Shown here: piece by piece, positions 44,342 to 54,150 of the stretch
Position numbering within the stretch: the stretch's first letter is position 1
Layout: the number at the start of each line of letters is the position of its first letter
NCBI GenBank assembly: GCA_024279255.1
Contig: JAJRRT010000080.1
Span: forward strand, 1-64,000
Reading direction: 5' to 3'
Source: Deltaproteobacteria bacterium
GTDB lineage: Bacteria; Desulfobacterota; Desulfuromonadia; Desulfuromonadales; Geopsychrobacteraceae
DNA: 64,000 nucleotides
The notes under the pieces: generated by a model
What the model was told of the DNA's origin: nothing
Databases searched by the model: none
What the model saw: the letters and a program-made list of their open reading frames with translations, nothing else
Translations under genes and position numbers: made by a program

Positions 44342-47053
44342 TTAAGGTACTGGAAACCCTGCTGGCTTGGTGCCGACGAAGAACGGACGCATCATCTCAT
44401 TGTCCTCATGCTCTACGATATGACAGTGCCATACATACAGACCAGGCATGTTGAAAGTTGCCTGAACCCGGGTAACCTCACCCGGATAGGACAGGACAGT
44501 ATCCTTCATGCCGGCCTCGGTTGGAAGGGCAGGGATGATAGGACCAAGTGCTGCGAAAGTCGGGCTGAGGGGATCAAACACTTGACGATGAATGATCTTA
44601 TAGCGCACCAGGTGCATGTGGATCGGGTGTCCGTCAACCGTCAGGTTGTAGAAGTCCCAGTACTCTGTAGAGTCCAGAGCAGGGTTCTCGGTGAGAGGAT
44701 CTTTCCACAACAGTGGAACACCAGCAAGGGCACCGGTTGCATCAGGCTTTATCAATCCAAGCAGAGCAGCCTTCGGTGCCTGAGGTACGAGACCAGCAGC
44801 AGCACAGTCAGCAACAATGTTGGGGTTGTGTGTCGCGAAGGTCAAGCGAGTGGTTCCGATTGTACCAGCAGGTGTGATGTTGACACACACCTGGAACGAC
44901 TCTTCTTCGTTGAGGCTCAGAACCCGCGGAGTAGCAACAACCGTCGTTGTGGCACCGGTTTGTGCATTCGGAGCTGCGGGGTCATAGACTTCGGCATTCG
45001 GAACCAGCGCGAACGCTGAAGTCGTCAGAGCATCAGATGCCAATGTCGGTTGGTTAACAACAAACTGCATGACCTGGCCGGAGGTTTGCGGATCAGCCGG
45101 GATATCCGGGAAGCCACCGAAAGGAGCATCAGGAGCAGTGTTGATCATGCGCACGATGGTACCAGCAGGAAGACCGCTGAAATCAACGATGGTATCAGCG
45201 CGCTCGGCCGGAGCCATCAACAGAGCCTGCATCGGATCGGGCGCTGGCAGAAGCTTCTTAACCGCCTTGGCCGCCGCCTTGGCCTGAAGTTTGGCAATCT
45301 TGGCTGCAAGTTTGAGGTTCTTCTTGGCGACCTTGTTCGTCAATTTGGTCTGCAGCTTGGCAATTTTTTGCTGAAGTTTTGCAATTTTCTTCGGCTTAGT
45401 TGTTGCGGCCAGTTTGGCTTGCAGTTTGGCAATGTCCTTGTTGAGGGCAGCCGTTACCGCAATAATTTCCTTGTTGATGCCAGCAGTCACAGCGGCAATT
45501 TCAACACCAATCTGAGCCACGGCATTGGTATTCACCGGAGTAATGAATCCGGTACGAATTTCAACCGGGGTCGGCAGGAAACCCTGATCGCCACCAATCT
45601 GATAGAAAGGCAGTTCGACAGGAGTGGTTGCGCCGGTCAGTGGATCGACGGTGAACATGGCCAGGTTAATGAAACGTGAGTTGCTACCATTCAACAAGCG
45701 GAAACGGTACTTGGCAGGAGCAACATCAAGTTTCGGCCAGGTGGTCCCATTAACAACCATGGTATTGAAGAATGCTTCAGGGTTCCAGATCGGGTTGATA
45801 TCGGAATCACCAGTACCAACATAGGGCCCAGTAAAACCGTCGAAGAAGGCACGGCCAGTTGGGTAAAACAAGCTGCCGTCCGCGTTAAAGGAACGGTCTT
45901 GAATAACAATCGGAATCTCACGCAGTTTTGAGCGGTCAGCCGAAACAAAGTTTGGATCTTCGCCAGCGATTGGAGCAGGACCAGGCAGAACAGCAGGGCC
46001 CCCCTTAAGGACGTCCATACCACCATCATTGACGCCACCACGGATCAGGTAGAAACCAGCAGGACCGGCATAAACGTTAAGACGGGTCATTCCGAGGGCA
46101 TGATCGTGGTACCAGATCGTGGTTGCAGGCTGCGTGTTTTCATAGGAGTAGAATGCAGCACCTGGAACCGGGTCAATATCATTGAGAGCATCGTTAGGTG
46201 TGCCAGCTGTTTGAGCCAAACCATTAATATTCTGGGTATAAAGAGTACCTTCTGTAGCAAAGCCAGCAGGAATATCGGTTGCAGCAGGAAGCCACCAGGC
46301 CTCAGGGTAGCCATCAGACTCAGCGTTAACATGAGCACCATGAACGTGGGTTACAATCGGAACGGGCCCGGTGTAAGGCGCAGGATCCGTGGTCGCGCAG
46401 TCGGTCTGAGGAGACTGAAGCGTATTGGTACAACCGGCATTTGTAGGGTTGGCCCAGTGCAGGGTCTGATCAACGGTGCCGGTCAACAGGTGCGGCCGGT
46501 AAGCATTATCGTTATTGGGGTCCCTCAGATCGTTGATCCAGCGAACTGAGTTCGCGACATTCGAGGTTTCCTCGAGTGTGAATGCTGGGTAGTTAAAGTA
46601 ACCTGTTGGAAACGCAGGCAGACCCAGGTCGTTATTCGCATTCAGGGGCAGAGGAGATATAGCGGCAGCCACAGCAACAGGATCGATTTCAGCCGGTCCG
46701 TAACTCCAGATCGGGGTTGCCGGGAAGCCATCGGTACGACCGTTAACTAGATTCCAAGCACCACCAGGCAGGATCTGCTGCTGGAACTGACGCATGGCGA
46801 TGTTGTACTTGGCAGCTGGAACAGCGACAGGGTTTCCAGCAGCATCAAGGACGGTCGGCTGCACAGTGGCAGTCGGCATGACAGGTGGAATGACCAGCGG
46901 CTGAACATACTTGGGGATGGTCAATGGATCGAGAGTGCCCCCTGGCAAGGGGACAGCGAGGGCTGTTGAGGCCCAGAGAGTTCCAATAAGAATCAGGGTT
47001 GACCATAACCAGCCACCCTTTCTTATCAGATGTTGCAGCGTATTTCGTTTCAT
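44342..47053 (-). CDS. Exported multicopper oxidase with a coiled-coil insertion
   Basis: About 903 residues with a signal peptide (WSTLILIGTLWASTALA). All four copper-binding motifs are present: THVHGAH (about 236), WYHDHALGM (about 315), HPIHMHL (about 811) and WHCHIVEHEDNEMM (about 879, HCHxxxHxxxxM of a type 1/3 site). The size is well above the ~500 of CueO/laccase. Residues about 506-603 are a Lys/Ala/Leu-rich stretch with repeated IAKLQ-x-K heptads, likely a coiled coil inserted between cupredoxin domains. Large multicopper proteins such as OmpB of Geobacter are linked to metal oxide reduction, and others oxidise Cu(I) or Mn(II). Which applies is unknown. It lies downstream of cusCBA, starts at 47053 after GGAGG, and has a 332-nt gap upstream. 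Confidence 0.88.
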   Translation of the reverse strand: MKRNTLQHLIRKGGWLWSTLILIGTLWASTALAVPLPGGTLDPLTIPKYVQPLVIPPVMPTATVQPTVLDAAGNPVAVPAAKYNIAMRQFQQQILPGGAWNLVNGRTDGFPATPIWSYGPAEIDPVAVAAAISPLPLNANNDLGLPAFPTGYFNYPAFTLEETSNVANSVRWINDLRDPNNDNAYRPHLLTGTVDQTLHWANPTNAGCTNTLQSPQTDCATTDPAPYTGPVPIVTHVHGAHVNAESDGYPEAWWLPAATDIPAGFATEGTLYTQNINGLAQTAGTPNDALNDIDPVPGAAFYSYENTQPATTIWYHDHALGMTRLNVYAGPAGFYLIRGGVNDGGMDVLKGGPAVLPGPAPIAGEDPNFVSADRSKLREIPIVIQDRSFNADGSLFYPTGRAFFDGFTGPYVGTGDSDINPIWNPEAFFNTMVVNGTTWPKLDVAPAKYRFRLLNGSNSRFINLAMFTVDPLTGATTPVELPFYQIGGDQGFLPTPVEIRTGFITPVNTNAVAQIGVEIAAVTAGINKEIIAVTAALNKDIAKLQAKLAATTKPKKIAKLQQKIAKLQTKLTNKVAKKNLKLAAKIAKLQAKAAAKAVKKLLPAPDPMQALLMAPAERADTIVDFSGLPAGTIVRMINTAPDAPFGGFPDIPADPQTSGQVMQFVVNQPTLASDALTTSAFALVPNAEVYDPAAPNAQTGATTTVVATPRVLSLNEEESFQVCVNITPAGTIGTTRLTFATHNPNIVADCAAAGLVPQAPKAALLGLIKPDATGALAGVPLLWKDPLTENPALDSTEYWDFYNLTVDGHPIHMHLVRYKIIHRQVFDPLSPTFAALGPIIPALPTEAGMKDTVLSYPGEVTRVQATFNMPGLYVWHCHIVEHEDNEMMRPFFVGTKPAGFPVP

Positions 47054-47068
47054 TTTTTCCGCCTCCAT

Positions 47069-47400
47069 CTTGTGTTGAGTAACTTACATTTCGTGGAACA
47101 AGTAGGATGAGGCCACGGTGACCTCTTGAATTCTGACTTAATTTGTAATCTATTGAAGGAGAAGCGTCTATGCGCATATTGCGCATTGGGGGGGGGGGAT
47201 TTGCTACTTGTGAAATTTGTTTTAAATCGAAGGGTTAGCTAAAGCAAAGAACAATTCATCTTGAATAATGATTCACGGCTAATGACAGCCTGAGATGATC
47301 GATGCAGCCCTTTATTTTCAACACTATAGATTCTATCCTATATGCAAATGTCTGCAATTCTAACTCAATTCAGTCAAAATATGACTTAAGATAGCAACCA
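47069..47400 (-). promoter_or_regulatory. Non-coding region upstream of the multicopper oxidase gene, with G11 tract
   Basis: The 332-nt gap between cusA and the oxidase gene has no convincing ORF. It contains an inverted repeat ATGCGCA-TAT-TGCGCAT (47170-47186) immediately followed by a run of 11 G (47188-47198) on the + strand. The stretch 47220-47400 is AT-rich and could hold a promoter for the oxidase, but I could not define -35/-10 elements. No clear terminator for cusA is visible. Confidence 0.45.
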
Positions 47401-50400
47401 TTATTCCTCAATTGAATGCTCAGAGCTTGGTGTCAGTTCAGGCCGAAGTGAGCGACCCCGCCACAAATAATAGATGACCGGATAGATAAGTAGTTCCATG
47501 ATCCCAGAAGTCATCACTCCACCGATCATCGGCGCGGCAATCCGCTTCATAACATCCGCTCCTGTGCCATGACTCCACATGATCGGCAACAGGCCGGCGA
47601 TAATCACCATAATTGTCATAATCTTCGGTCTGACCCGTCGCACGGCCCCATGATGAATGGCCTGTACCAGGTCACCACGATTGTTCAATCGGCCCTGCTC
47701 ACCCCAAAGACGATGCGCTTGATCAAGATAAAGCAGCATCACCACGCCGGTCTCGGCATCAAGGCCGGCCAGAGCGATAATCCCGACCCAGGCGGCCACC
47801 GACAGGTGATAACCGAGCAGATAGAGAATCCAAAAGGCACCGACCAGCGAAAATGGGACGGCCAAAAGTACGATGCCGGTCTTGATCAGCGAACGGGTAC
47901 TCAGATAAATAATCAACAAGATCAGCAGCAGCGTCAGCGGAATTATCAATTGAAAACGTTTTTGGGCCGCCTCAAGATATTCATACTGGCCACTCCAGAC
48001 AATGCTGTAGCCTTCTGGCAGTTCAATGTTTTCAGCAACAACTTGCTTTGCCCTTGAGACAAAAGTCCCGACATCCATATCTCTTAAGTCAACATAGACC
48101 CAAGCCGTTTGTCGTGCATTTTCACTCTTTATCATTGGCGGGCCCTGAACAAGCTTCAGGTCTGCCAGCTGTGAGATCGGGACGTGGTGAACGCTGACTC
48201 TGTCACTCAAGGGGACCAGAATCCGTTTGAGTGAAGCGAGATCGTCACGGAAATCTCGCTGGTATCTCAGATTAACCGTGTAGCGCTCAAGCCCTTCAAC
48301 GGTCTGGGTCACATTTACCCCGCCGATGGCCGTTTGAACAATCTCCTGCACTTCGCCGATTGTAAGTCCATAGCGCGCCGCAGCACGACGATTCACTTCA
48401 AAATCTAGGTAATAGCCGCCAACAACACGCTCTGAAATAGCCGTGAGAGTTCCGGGTTGTTTGCGCATCAGGGCCTCAAGCTCTACACCGATATCGGAAA
48501 GAACTTCGAGATCATCGCCCATGACCTTAATCCCGACCGGCGTCTTGATCCCCGTCGATAACATGTCGATTCTGGCGCGGATCGGCATAGTCCAGGCGTT
48601 GGTTAACCCCGGGAACTGAATTTCACGGTCAAGTTCACGGATGAGTCCATCGATATCGATGCGCGGATGATCCGACCAGATCCAGCTGAGTGGAACCTTG
48701 ACGAAGCCAAGCCAATCGGGCCAATCCGAATAAAACCGTTCCTGATAGACGTTGCGCCACTCCGATTCCGGCTTGAGCATGATCGTGGTTTCAAGCATCG
48801 ACAATGGCGCCGGATCGGTCGCGGTTTCGGCCCGGCCAGCCTTACCGAAGACTCTTTCAACCTCAGGGAAAGATGCAATAATCTGATCGGTCTGCTGCAA
48901 CAGCTCACGGGCCTTGGTTGTGGATATCCCCGGCAGGGTCGTCGGCATGTAGAGCAGGTCGCCTTCATAGAGCGCGGGCATGAACTCTGAGCCGAGAGGG
49001 CGGGAGGCTAACGCAAGAGGCCAGGCAATTGACAGCATCACAAACAGAGCAACCAGCAGTGTCGGCCAGCGTCTCTTCAGGACAAAATCGACCAGCGGGT
49101 GGTAAATCCGAATAAAGAAACGATTGAGAGGGTTTGTTGTTTCAGATCTGATCTTGCCACGGATGAACCACCCCATCAAAATGGGCACCAGAGTCACTGA
49201 CAACAGGGCTGCCGCCGCCATGGCGTAGGTCTTGGTGTAGGCGAGGGGTTTAAAAAGTCGTCCAGATTGTTCCTGCAGGGCAAAGATCGGAATAAAGCTG
49301 ACGGTGATCACCAGCAATGAAAAGAAGAGGGTCGGGCCGACCTCTTTGGCAGACTCTGTAATAATCTGCCAGTGTGGTTTTTTCCCGCGATCACGTTCCA
49401 GATGCTTGTGTGCGTTTTCGGTCATGATGATCGCAGCATCTATCATGGTCCCGATCGCAATCGCGATACCACCAAGGCTCATGATGTTCGAATTGATCCC
49501 CTGCAGATACATAATGACAAAAGCCATCAGAATCGCGATTGGTAAAGTCACTATCGCAACCATGGCACTCGGCAGATGGAACAGAAAGAGGGCCGTAATC
49601 AAAGCAACAACGAGACTCTCTTCCAGAACCTTCGTTTTTAATGTCCAGACCGCCCGATCGATCAGGTTTGAACGATCATAGACCGGAACGATCTTCACTC
49701 CCTCCGGCAGGCCCGTCTGAATAGACTCGATCTTGGCTTTAACCCGAGCAATCGTGTTGCGCGCATTCTCTCCGTAGCGCATAACAATAATGCCGCCGAC
49801 GGCCTCTCCTTCACCATTTAGCTCAGCAATGCCACGCCTCAATTCCGGGCCCAGAGCGACTCGCCCCAAATCTCGAACCAGAATTGGCGTGCCGTTCCGA
49901 TCATTTCCAACCGCAATCTGTTCGATATCATCGACGCTACGGATATAACCACGGCCACGGATCATATACTCGGTTTCACCCATTTCGAGCAGGCGGCCAC
50001 CGACATCATTGTTGCTATCTTGAATTGCTCGACGAACTTGCGAAATGGATAAATTATAAGAGCTTAGTCGATTCGGATTGATTGAGACCTGATATTGCTT
50101 AACAAACCCACCGATGCTCGCGACCTCCGCCACGCCTTCGACTGCGGTCAATTGATAGCGCAGGTACCAGTCCTGAATCGACCTTAACTCTTGCAGATCA
50201 TGACGATCACTCTGCAGGGCATACTCATAAATCCAGCCGACTCCAGTCGCGTCTGGCCCGAGGCTCGGAGAAACCCCCTGAGGCAACTTTGCAGCGGCCT
50301 GATCCAGATATTCGAGAACGCGAGAACGCGCCCAGTAAATATCTGTCCCATCCTCAAAAACGAGATAAACAAAGGAGTAACCAAAAAATGAATAGCCGCG

Positions 50401-50646
50401 CACCACCTTGGCATGCGGTACAGAGAGCATCTGGGAGGTTAAGGGATATGTCACCTGATCTTCAACGACTTGCGGAGCTTGACCAGAGTATTCGGTGTAG
50501 ATTATGACCTGGACATCTGAAGGGTCAGGAATGGCATCAATCGGGGTGTTCTGGAGGCTGTAAATTCCGGCGACAATTGTGAACAGAGTCAGCAGAATCA
50601 CCACGAACTTATTATTTATCGACCAATCGATCAGCTTTTCAAGCAT
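47401..50646 (-). CDS. cusA: CusA-type Cu(I)/Ag(I) RND efflux pump
   Basis: 1081 residues of a heavy-metal RND inner-membrane pump with twelve membrane helices and two large periplasmic loops. The subtype reads as CusA and not CzcA: TM4 has AIAIGTMIDAAIIMTENAHKHLE (CusA pattern), and the three metal methionines of CusA have counterparts in GDLLYMPTTLPG, APLSMLETTIMLKP and RARIDMLSTGIKTP. The C-terminal helices include MIGGVMTSGIMELLIYPVIYYLW. It should export Cu(I)/Ag(I) from the periplasm or cytoplasm using the proton gradient. It lies 21 nt after cusB in a cusC-cusB-cusA order. Confidence 0.95.
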   Translation of the reverse strand: MLEKLIDWSINNKFVVILLTLFTIVAGIYSLQNTPIDAIPDPSDVQVIIYTEYSGQAPQVVEDQVTYPLTSQMLSVPHAKVVRGYSFFGYSFVYLVFEDGTDIYWARSRVLEYLDQAAAKLPQGVSPSLGPDATGVGWIYEYALQSDRHDLQELRSIQDWYLRYQLTAVEGVAEVASIGGFVKQYQVSINPNRLSSYNLSISQVRRAIQDSNNDVGGRLLEMGETEYMIRGRGYIRSVDDIEQIAVGNDRNGTPILVRDLGRVALGPELRRGIAELNGEGEAVGGIIVMRYGENARNTIARVKAKIESIQTGLPEGVKIVPVYDRSNLIDRAVWTLKTKVLEESLVVALITALFLFHLPSAMVAIVTLPIAILMAFVIMYLQGINSNIMSLGGIAIAIGTMIDAAIIMTENAHKHLERDRGKKPHWQIITESAKEVGPTLFFSLLVITVSFIPIFALQEQSGRLFKPLAYTKTYAMAAAALLSVTLVPILMGWFIRGKIRSETTNPLNRFFIRIYHPLVDFVLKRRWPTLLVALFVMLSIAWPLALASRPLGSEFMPALYEGDLLYMPTTLPGISTTKARELLQQTDQIIASFPEVERVFGKAGRAETATDPAPLSMLETTIMLKPESEWRNVYQERFYSDWPDWLGFVKVPLSWIWSDHPRIDIDGLIRELDREIQFPGLTNAWTMPIRARIDMLSTGIKTPVGIKVMGDDLEVLSDIGVELEALMRKQPGTLTAISERVVGGYYLDFEVNRRAAARYGLTIGEVQEIVQTAIGGVNVTQTVEGLERYTVNLRYQRDFRDDLASLKRILVPLSDRVSVHHVPISQLADLKLVQGPPMIKSENARQTAWVYVDLRDMDVGTFVSRAKQVVAENIELPEGYSIVWSGQYEYLEAAQKRFQLIIPLTLLLILLIIYLSTRSLIKTGIVLLAVPFSLVGAFWILYLLGYHLSVAAWVGIIALAGLDAETGVVMLLYLDQAHRLWGEQGRLNNRGDLVQAIHHGAVRRVRPKIMTIMVIIAGLLPIMWSHGTGADVMKRIAAPMIGGVMTSGIMELLIYPVIYYLWRGRSLRPELTPSSEHSIEE

Positions 50647-50667
50647 CTATTCGGCTCGCTGGTTGAG

Positions 50668-51942
50668 TTAAAACAGACTTTCCGGGTCGCCCTCTTCTTC
50701 AGAATGCGGATTCCGCATTTTTTCGACAACTTCACGTAGTTTACTTTCGGAATCGAGCATAAACTGAGCCGAGGTCACGACCTCTTCTCCCTCAGCGATC
50801 CCGGCTTTAATTTCGATAAAACCGCCCTCGTCCTGCAACCCGACCGTAACCGTTCGCGGCTCAAAACGACCTTCACCTAGGGCGATAAAAACGGTTTCCC
50901 GCTTGCCGGTAAATAACACCGCCTCAGTCGGCACGCTCAAGGCCTGCGCTACGGGTGCTGTCCTGATAACGACATCTGCATACATATCCGGCTTAAGAGT
51001 TAAGTCTTTGTTATCCAGATCGATTCGCGCCTTGACGGTGCGGGTTCTTTGCTCAAAATAGGGATAAATGGTACTAACAGTGCCGCTGATCGGTTCTTCT
51101 AGGAATGGGAAGCTGACCAGTGCCTGCTGGCCAACTTTCACCCAGGGAATTTCATACTCATAAATATGCGCATTAACCCAGAGGTTTGATATATTTGAAA
51201 TCTCTAGCAGCTCTTTTCCTGCCTCAATATATTCTCCGACTCGCACCTGTTTACTCGAAACCACCCCGGACACTGGAGCATAGAGAGTCAGAGTCTTTTT
51301 GACCTCCTCGGTCTCCTCCAACCTTTCAATCTGTTCCGACTGAATATCCCAGAGTTGCAGACGACGACGCGATGCTTCGAGCAGACGCTCCGCATCCTCA
51401 AGAGCCCCCTCAAAGCCACTCTCTTCCATCACTTCACGGCTATGCATGGCCAGGAGAAGCTCTTCCTGGGCAGCGACAAGATTCGGGCTGTAGATTTCAA
51501 GCAGAGGCTCACCAGCCGTAACCGTCATTCCGGTTTCGTTGATATATAGCTTTTCGACCCAACCAGAAATCTTGCTGTTTATAGCCTGCTGCAACGGCTC
51601 CTCATAGGAGACCAGGCCAACAGTCTGAATGTTGTGATAGAGCGTACGCAAGCTGGCAACCGCAGTACGAACCCCCATCCTCTGCTGGGTCACTTGATCA
51701 ACTTCGATCACCCTGCGATCACCATTTTCGACATGGCCCTTCTCATGCAGCGGTGTCAGTTCCATATGACAGATCGGGCAGAGCCCTGCCTCTTCAGTGA
51801 TCACCAACGGATGCATGCCACAGGTGTACTGCTGGTGGGCCTCTTCAGCCCAGGCGGAAGTGACGAAAATATCCGGAACGGAATTCAAGCCCAAAAAACC
51901 GTTGAGGAGAAAGAGAATAGAGAGCGCAGTTAAAAATTTCAT
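50668..51942 (-). CDS. cusB: CusB-type RND periplasmic adaptor with metal-binding N-domain
   Basis: 424 residues. After a signal peptide (to about residue 31, SAWA) comes a heavy-metal-binding domain YTCGMHPLVITEEAGLCPICHMELTPL (C-x-M-H and C-x2-C-x-M). The membrane-fusion body follows: a barrel-sandwich hybrid with IQTVGLVSYEEPLQQAINSKISGWVEKLYINETGMTV, a helical hairpin of about 90 residues rich in Glu/Leu, the lipoyl half APVSGVVSSKQVRVGEYIEAG and a beta-barrel. It links CusA to CusC. The Cys/Met/His cluster in the N-domain may do the job of a separate CusF, which is absent here. It lies 36 nt after cusC. Confidence 0.94.
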   Translation of the reverse strand: MKFLTALSILFLLNGFLGLNSVPDIFVTSAWAEEAHQQYTCGMHPLVITEEAGLCPICHMELTPLHEKGHVENGDRRVIEVDQVTQQRMGVRTAVASLRTLYHNIQTVGLVSYEEPLQQAINSKISGWVEKLYINETGMTVTAGEPLLEIYSPNLVAAQEELLLAMHSREVMEESGFEGALEDAERLLEASRRRLQLWDIQSEQIERLEETEEVKKTLTLYAPVSGVVSSKQVRVGEYIEAGKELLEISNISNLWVNAHIYEYEIPWVKVGQQALVSFPFLEEPISGTVSTIYPYFEQRTRTVKARIDLDNKDLTLKPDMYADVVIRTAPVAQALSVPTEAVLFTGKRETVFIALGEGRFEPRTVTVGLQDEGGFIEIKAGIAEGEEVVTSAQFMLDSESKLREVVEKMRNPHSEEEGDPESLF

Positions 51943-51978
51943 GCATTCAATCCTGATAGAGATTCAACGTACAATAAC

Positions 51979-53214
51979 TCAGTTCAGTGACACACCGCTG
52001 AGTTCTTCAAGCCTTGCAAAATCAACCATATAATCAGCAAGCGCCTGATAATACAGATTCTGATCCCGGTTCAGGTCGAGTAGAGAATTCAAGACCACCG
52101 CGAACTCAGCACGACCAACTCGAAAGTCGGCCAGAGAGACCTCAAAAAACTGACGCCCCTGCGGTATGATGACTTTGCCGTACAATCTGGCTAATTCGCG
52201 ATTTTTTTCGAGGTCTCCGTTTGTGGTATGCAGATCAGACATCAGCCCAAGGAAATAATCTTTCCCTTTCGCCGCGATCGACCGAAACCCGCTGTCAGCT
52301 TCAAAACTCGCCTCATCCTGTACTTCACGATTGAAGTACATCTTCACCATGCTGCGCATTGCCTTGAAACGACCACCCAGGGCTTGATAACCCTTAATCA
52401 GGGGCTTGTGCGTATAGAGACCCGAAATCAGGTTCGTTACGGAATAAATGGTTTTCGGCAGGTTGTCGCTTGACAATTCTCCGACAAAAACCGGTATCAG
52501 TTCTCCGCCCGGAGATTGCCCCGTCAGATAACTTAAACGACTTTCTGTGCTGAGCCGTTTCTGGCGTAGACGAATCAGCTCAGCTTGCAGCTGGTAGCGC
52601 TCTATCTGGGCACGCAACACTTCTTTCTGCCGCACTTTACCAACGGAATAGCTGGAACTACTGACCTCGATCAAACTGTCCAGAGTTGCCAGGTTTTGTT
52701 CATTCAAGCCGATAATCTTGTCGAGAAAATAGAGCAGATAAAATTTCTGCCGGACCTGGCTGGTGACTGTCAAAACCAGATCTTCATAAAGATATTGATA
52801 CCAGAGGGCCTGATTTTCAACCATGTCGAGCCCTGTCAGGACACTGCCTGGAGCACTCTTGACCTCAACCATGACTGACGGAGCATCCCTCTCCTCATTC
52901 TCGCGTGCCGACCATCCCTTACTCATATTTGCTACTGGAAAATCGAGATAATAGAAGGCCAGAATCGGATCAGTGAGTTTTTCGACCAAAGCAATCCGAG
53001 TCTTGTAACGCGCGGCTTCTTGAGCTGCCGAAATGAGTTGAGGATTCTTAGCGACAGCGTCTTCAATCAGGGTCTCAAGCATGCTCCCATTCTCTGTCTC
53101 AACAGCGTGGCCAAAAGCGACGCTGAACAACAAGAGCCAACTCAACAACAAAAACTTGAGCATCAATTTCAGAATTTTATTTACACCTTTGCTTTCAGGG
53201 TTCTGTTTGAGCAT
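51979..53214 (-). CDS. TolC-family outer-membrane factor (CusC-like)
   Basis: 411 residues. A hydrophobic signal (MLKFLLLSWLLLFSVAFGHA) is preceded by an 17-residue basic stretch if the first ATG is used, so the true start may be at the internal ATG near 53163; neither has a strong ribosome site. The body is long alpha-helical, with two similar halves (ARYKTRIALVEKLTDPILAFYY and later QYQLQAELIRLRQKRLSTESRLSYLTG), as in TolC-type efflux proteins. It should form the outer-membrane channel for CusBA. Position directly before cusB supports this. It is divergent from E. coli CusC, so the family call is firmer than the symbol. Confidence 0.85.
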   Translation of the reverse strand: MLKQNPESKGVNKILKLMLKFLLLSWLLLFSVAFGHAVETENGSMLETLIEDAVAKNPQLISAAQEAARYKTRIALVEKLTDPILAFYYLDFPVANMSKGWSARENEERDAPSVMVEVKSAPGSVLTGLDMVENQALWYQYLYEDLVLTVTSQVRQKFYLLYFLDKIIGLNEQNLATLDSLIEVSSSSYSVGKVRQKEVLRAQIERYQLQAELIRLRQKRLSTESRLSYLTGQSPGGELIPVFVGELSSDNLPKTIYSVTNLISGLYTHKPLIKGYQALGGRFKAMRSMVKMYFNREVQDEASFEADSGFRSIAAKGKDYFLGLMSDLHTTNGDLEKNRELARLYGKVIIPQGRQFFEVSLADFRVGRAEFAVVLNSLLDLNRDQNLYYQALADYMVDFARLEELSGVSLN

Positions 53215-53229
53215 GCGCGAAAATCCGTT

Positions 53230-54150
53230 TTATAGTTGTCCGATGGTCTCAAAACCATCATCGCCATCAAGACGGAAAAACCCAGGAAGTCCCTCTTTAG
53301 CAAAATACAGTCTGATCCAGCTGCCATTATCACCGTGAAACCTCAAGGCACCCTTAATCGGATTCTTGCCGTCATGACGGATCTGAAGTGGACTGGTGGT
53401 CTCAAGGTGCACGACCCCATAAGGTTCAACCACGAACTGACCATCCAAGGCCTCATCCAGGAATTTACCTCGCCGGTCCCAGCTGAAAGTTACAGGACTG
53501 AGCCTGATGCGCGGACCGGTTTCGTCGGCCATAATCATGGTCGACCGATTAAGCACGAGCTGCTTTTCACCTTTAAACGCGTTGAATGTGAGCTCCAAAC
53601 TTCCTGTCAGTTGCAGCTTTTTTTCGGCCAGTCGCGCAGCTAAGGGGGGAAGCTGCAACTCGATCTCCGTCTCTCCAGAAGCCATATCCATTTCCCCCGC
53701 AAAGGGAACCTGCCCGTTCAGCACCATAGAACAGTCGTCAGAGTAATTACTGAAAGATAAAGAGCCTTTGATGCCACCTTCAGGCTGGATAGAGATCTGT
53801 GCAGAGTACAAACCTTCACACCCTTTGGTTGGTATACCCGCAGAAGATAAAAGCACCTTCCCGGAGGCTGGCTTCAAGGCAAATATCGCGCGCGTCAGAC
53901 TTTCGGTCAGCATCTGATTCGGTTTCAGAAAACCTGCAACAGGCACCCGGTCTGAAATCTTCAGCTTCATATACCAAGCGTGATCGCCACCCTGAGCGGG
54001 GTTACCCAGATAGTAGGGAGAAAGGACTACCTCTTGTGAATTTATCGAGTCGAATTTGACAGGGGTCCCGCCTCCAGGCATGACGCAGGCACTCAGGGTA
54101 AAGATAAACAAAATGGAAGGGAGTAGATGTTTTAGAAAAGCCAATGTCAC
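53230..54150 (-). CDS. Lipoprotein of unknown function in the cus cluster
   Basis: 306 residues. The N-terminus is a lipoprotein signal (LLPSILFIFTLSACVMPGGG, lipobox LSAC). The rest appears beta-rich with no domain I recognise, with segments such as VVLSPYYLGNPAQGGDHAWYMKLKIS, GCEGLYSAQISIQPEGGIKGSLSF and IKGALRFHGDNGSWIRLYFAKEGLPGFFRLDGDDG. The start is a GTG at 54150, preceded by AAGGAG at 6-nt spacing. It lies 15 nt upstream of the outer-membrane factor, so it is probably the first gene of the efflux operon proper. Two cysteines in the mature part (GCEG and DDCSM) could form a disulfide or bind metal. The function is unknown. Confidence 0.75.
   Translation of the reverse strand: MTLAFLKHLLPSILFIFTLSACVMPGGGTPVKFDSINSQEVVLSPYYLGNPAQGGDHAWYMKLKISDRVPVAGFLKPNQMLTESLTRAIFALKPASGKVLLSSAGIPTKGCEGLYSAQISIQPEGGIKGSLSFSNYSDDCSMVLNGQVPFAGEMDMASGETEIELQLPPLAARLAEKKLQLTGSLELTFNAFKGEKQLVLNRSTMIMADETGPRIRLSPVTFSWDRRGKFLDEALDGQFVVEPYGVVHLETTSPLQIRHDGKNPIKGALRFHGDNGSWIRLYFAKEGLPGFFRLDGDDGFETIGQL

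Noticed and set aside
44207-45679. Two long + strand frames (270 and 209 codons)
   Set aside because: Both are opposite the multicopper oxidase, whose copper motifs, signal peptide and ribosome site are clear.
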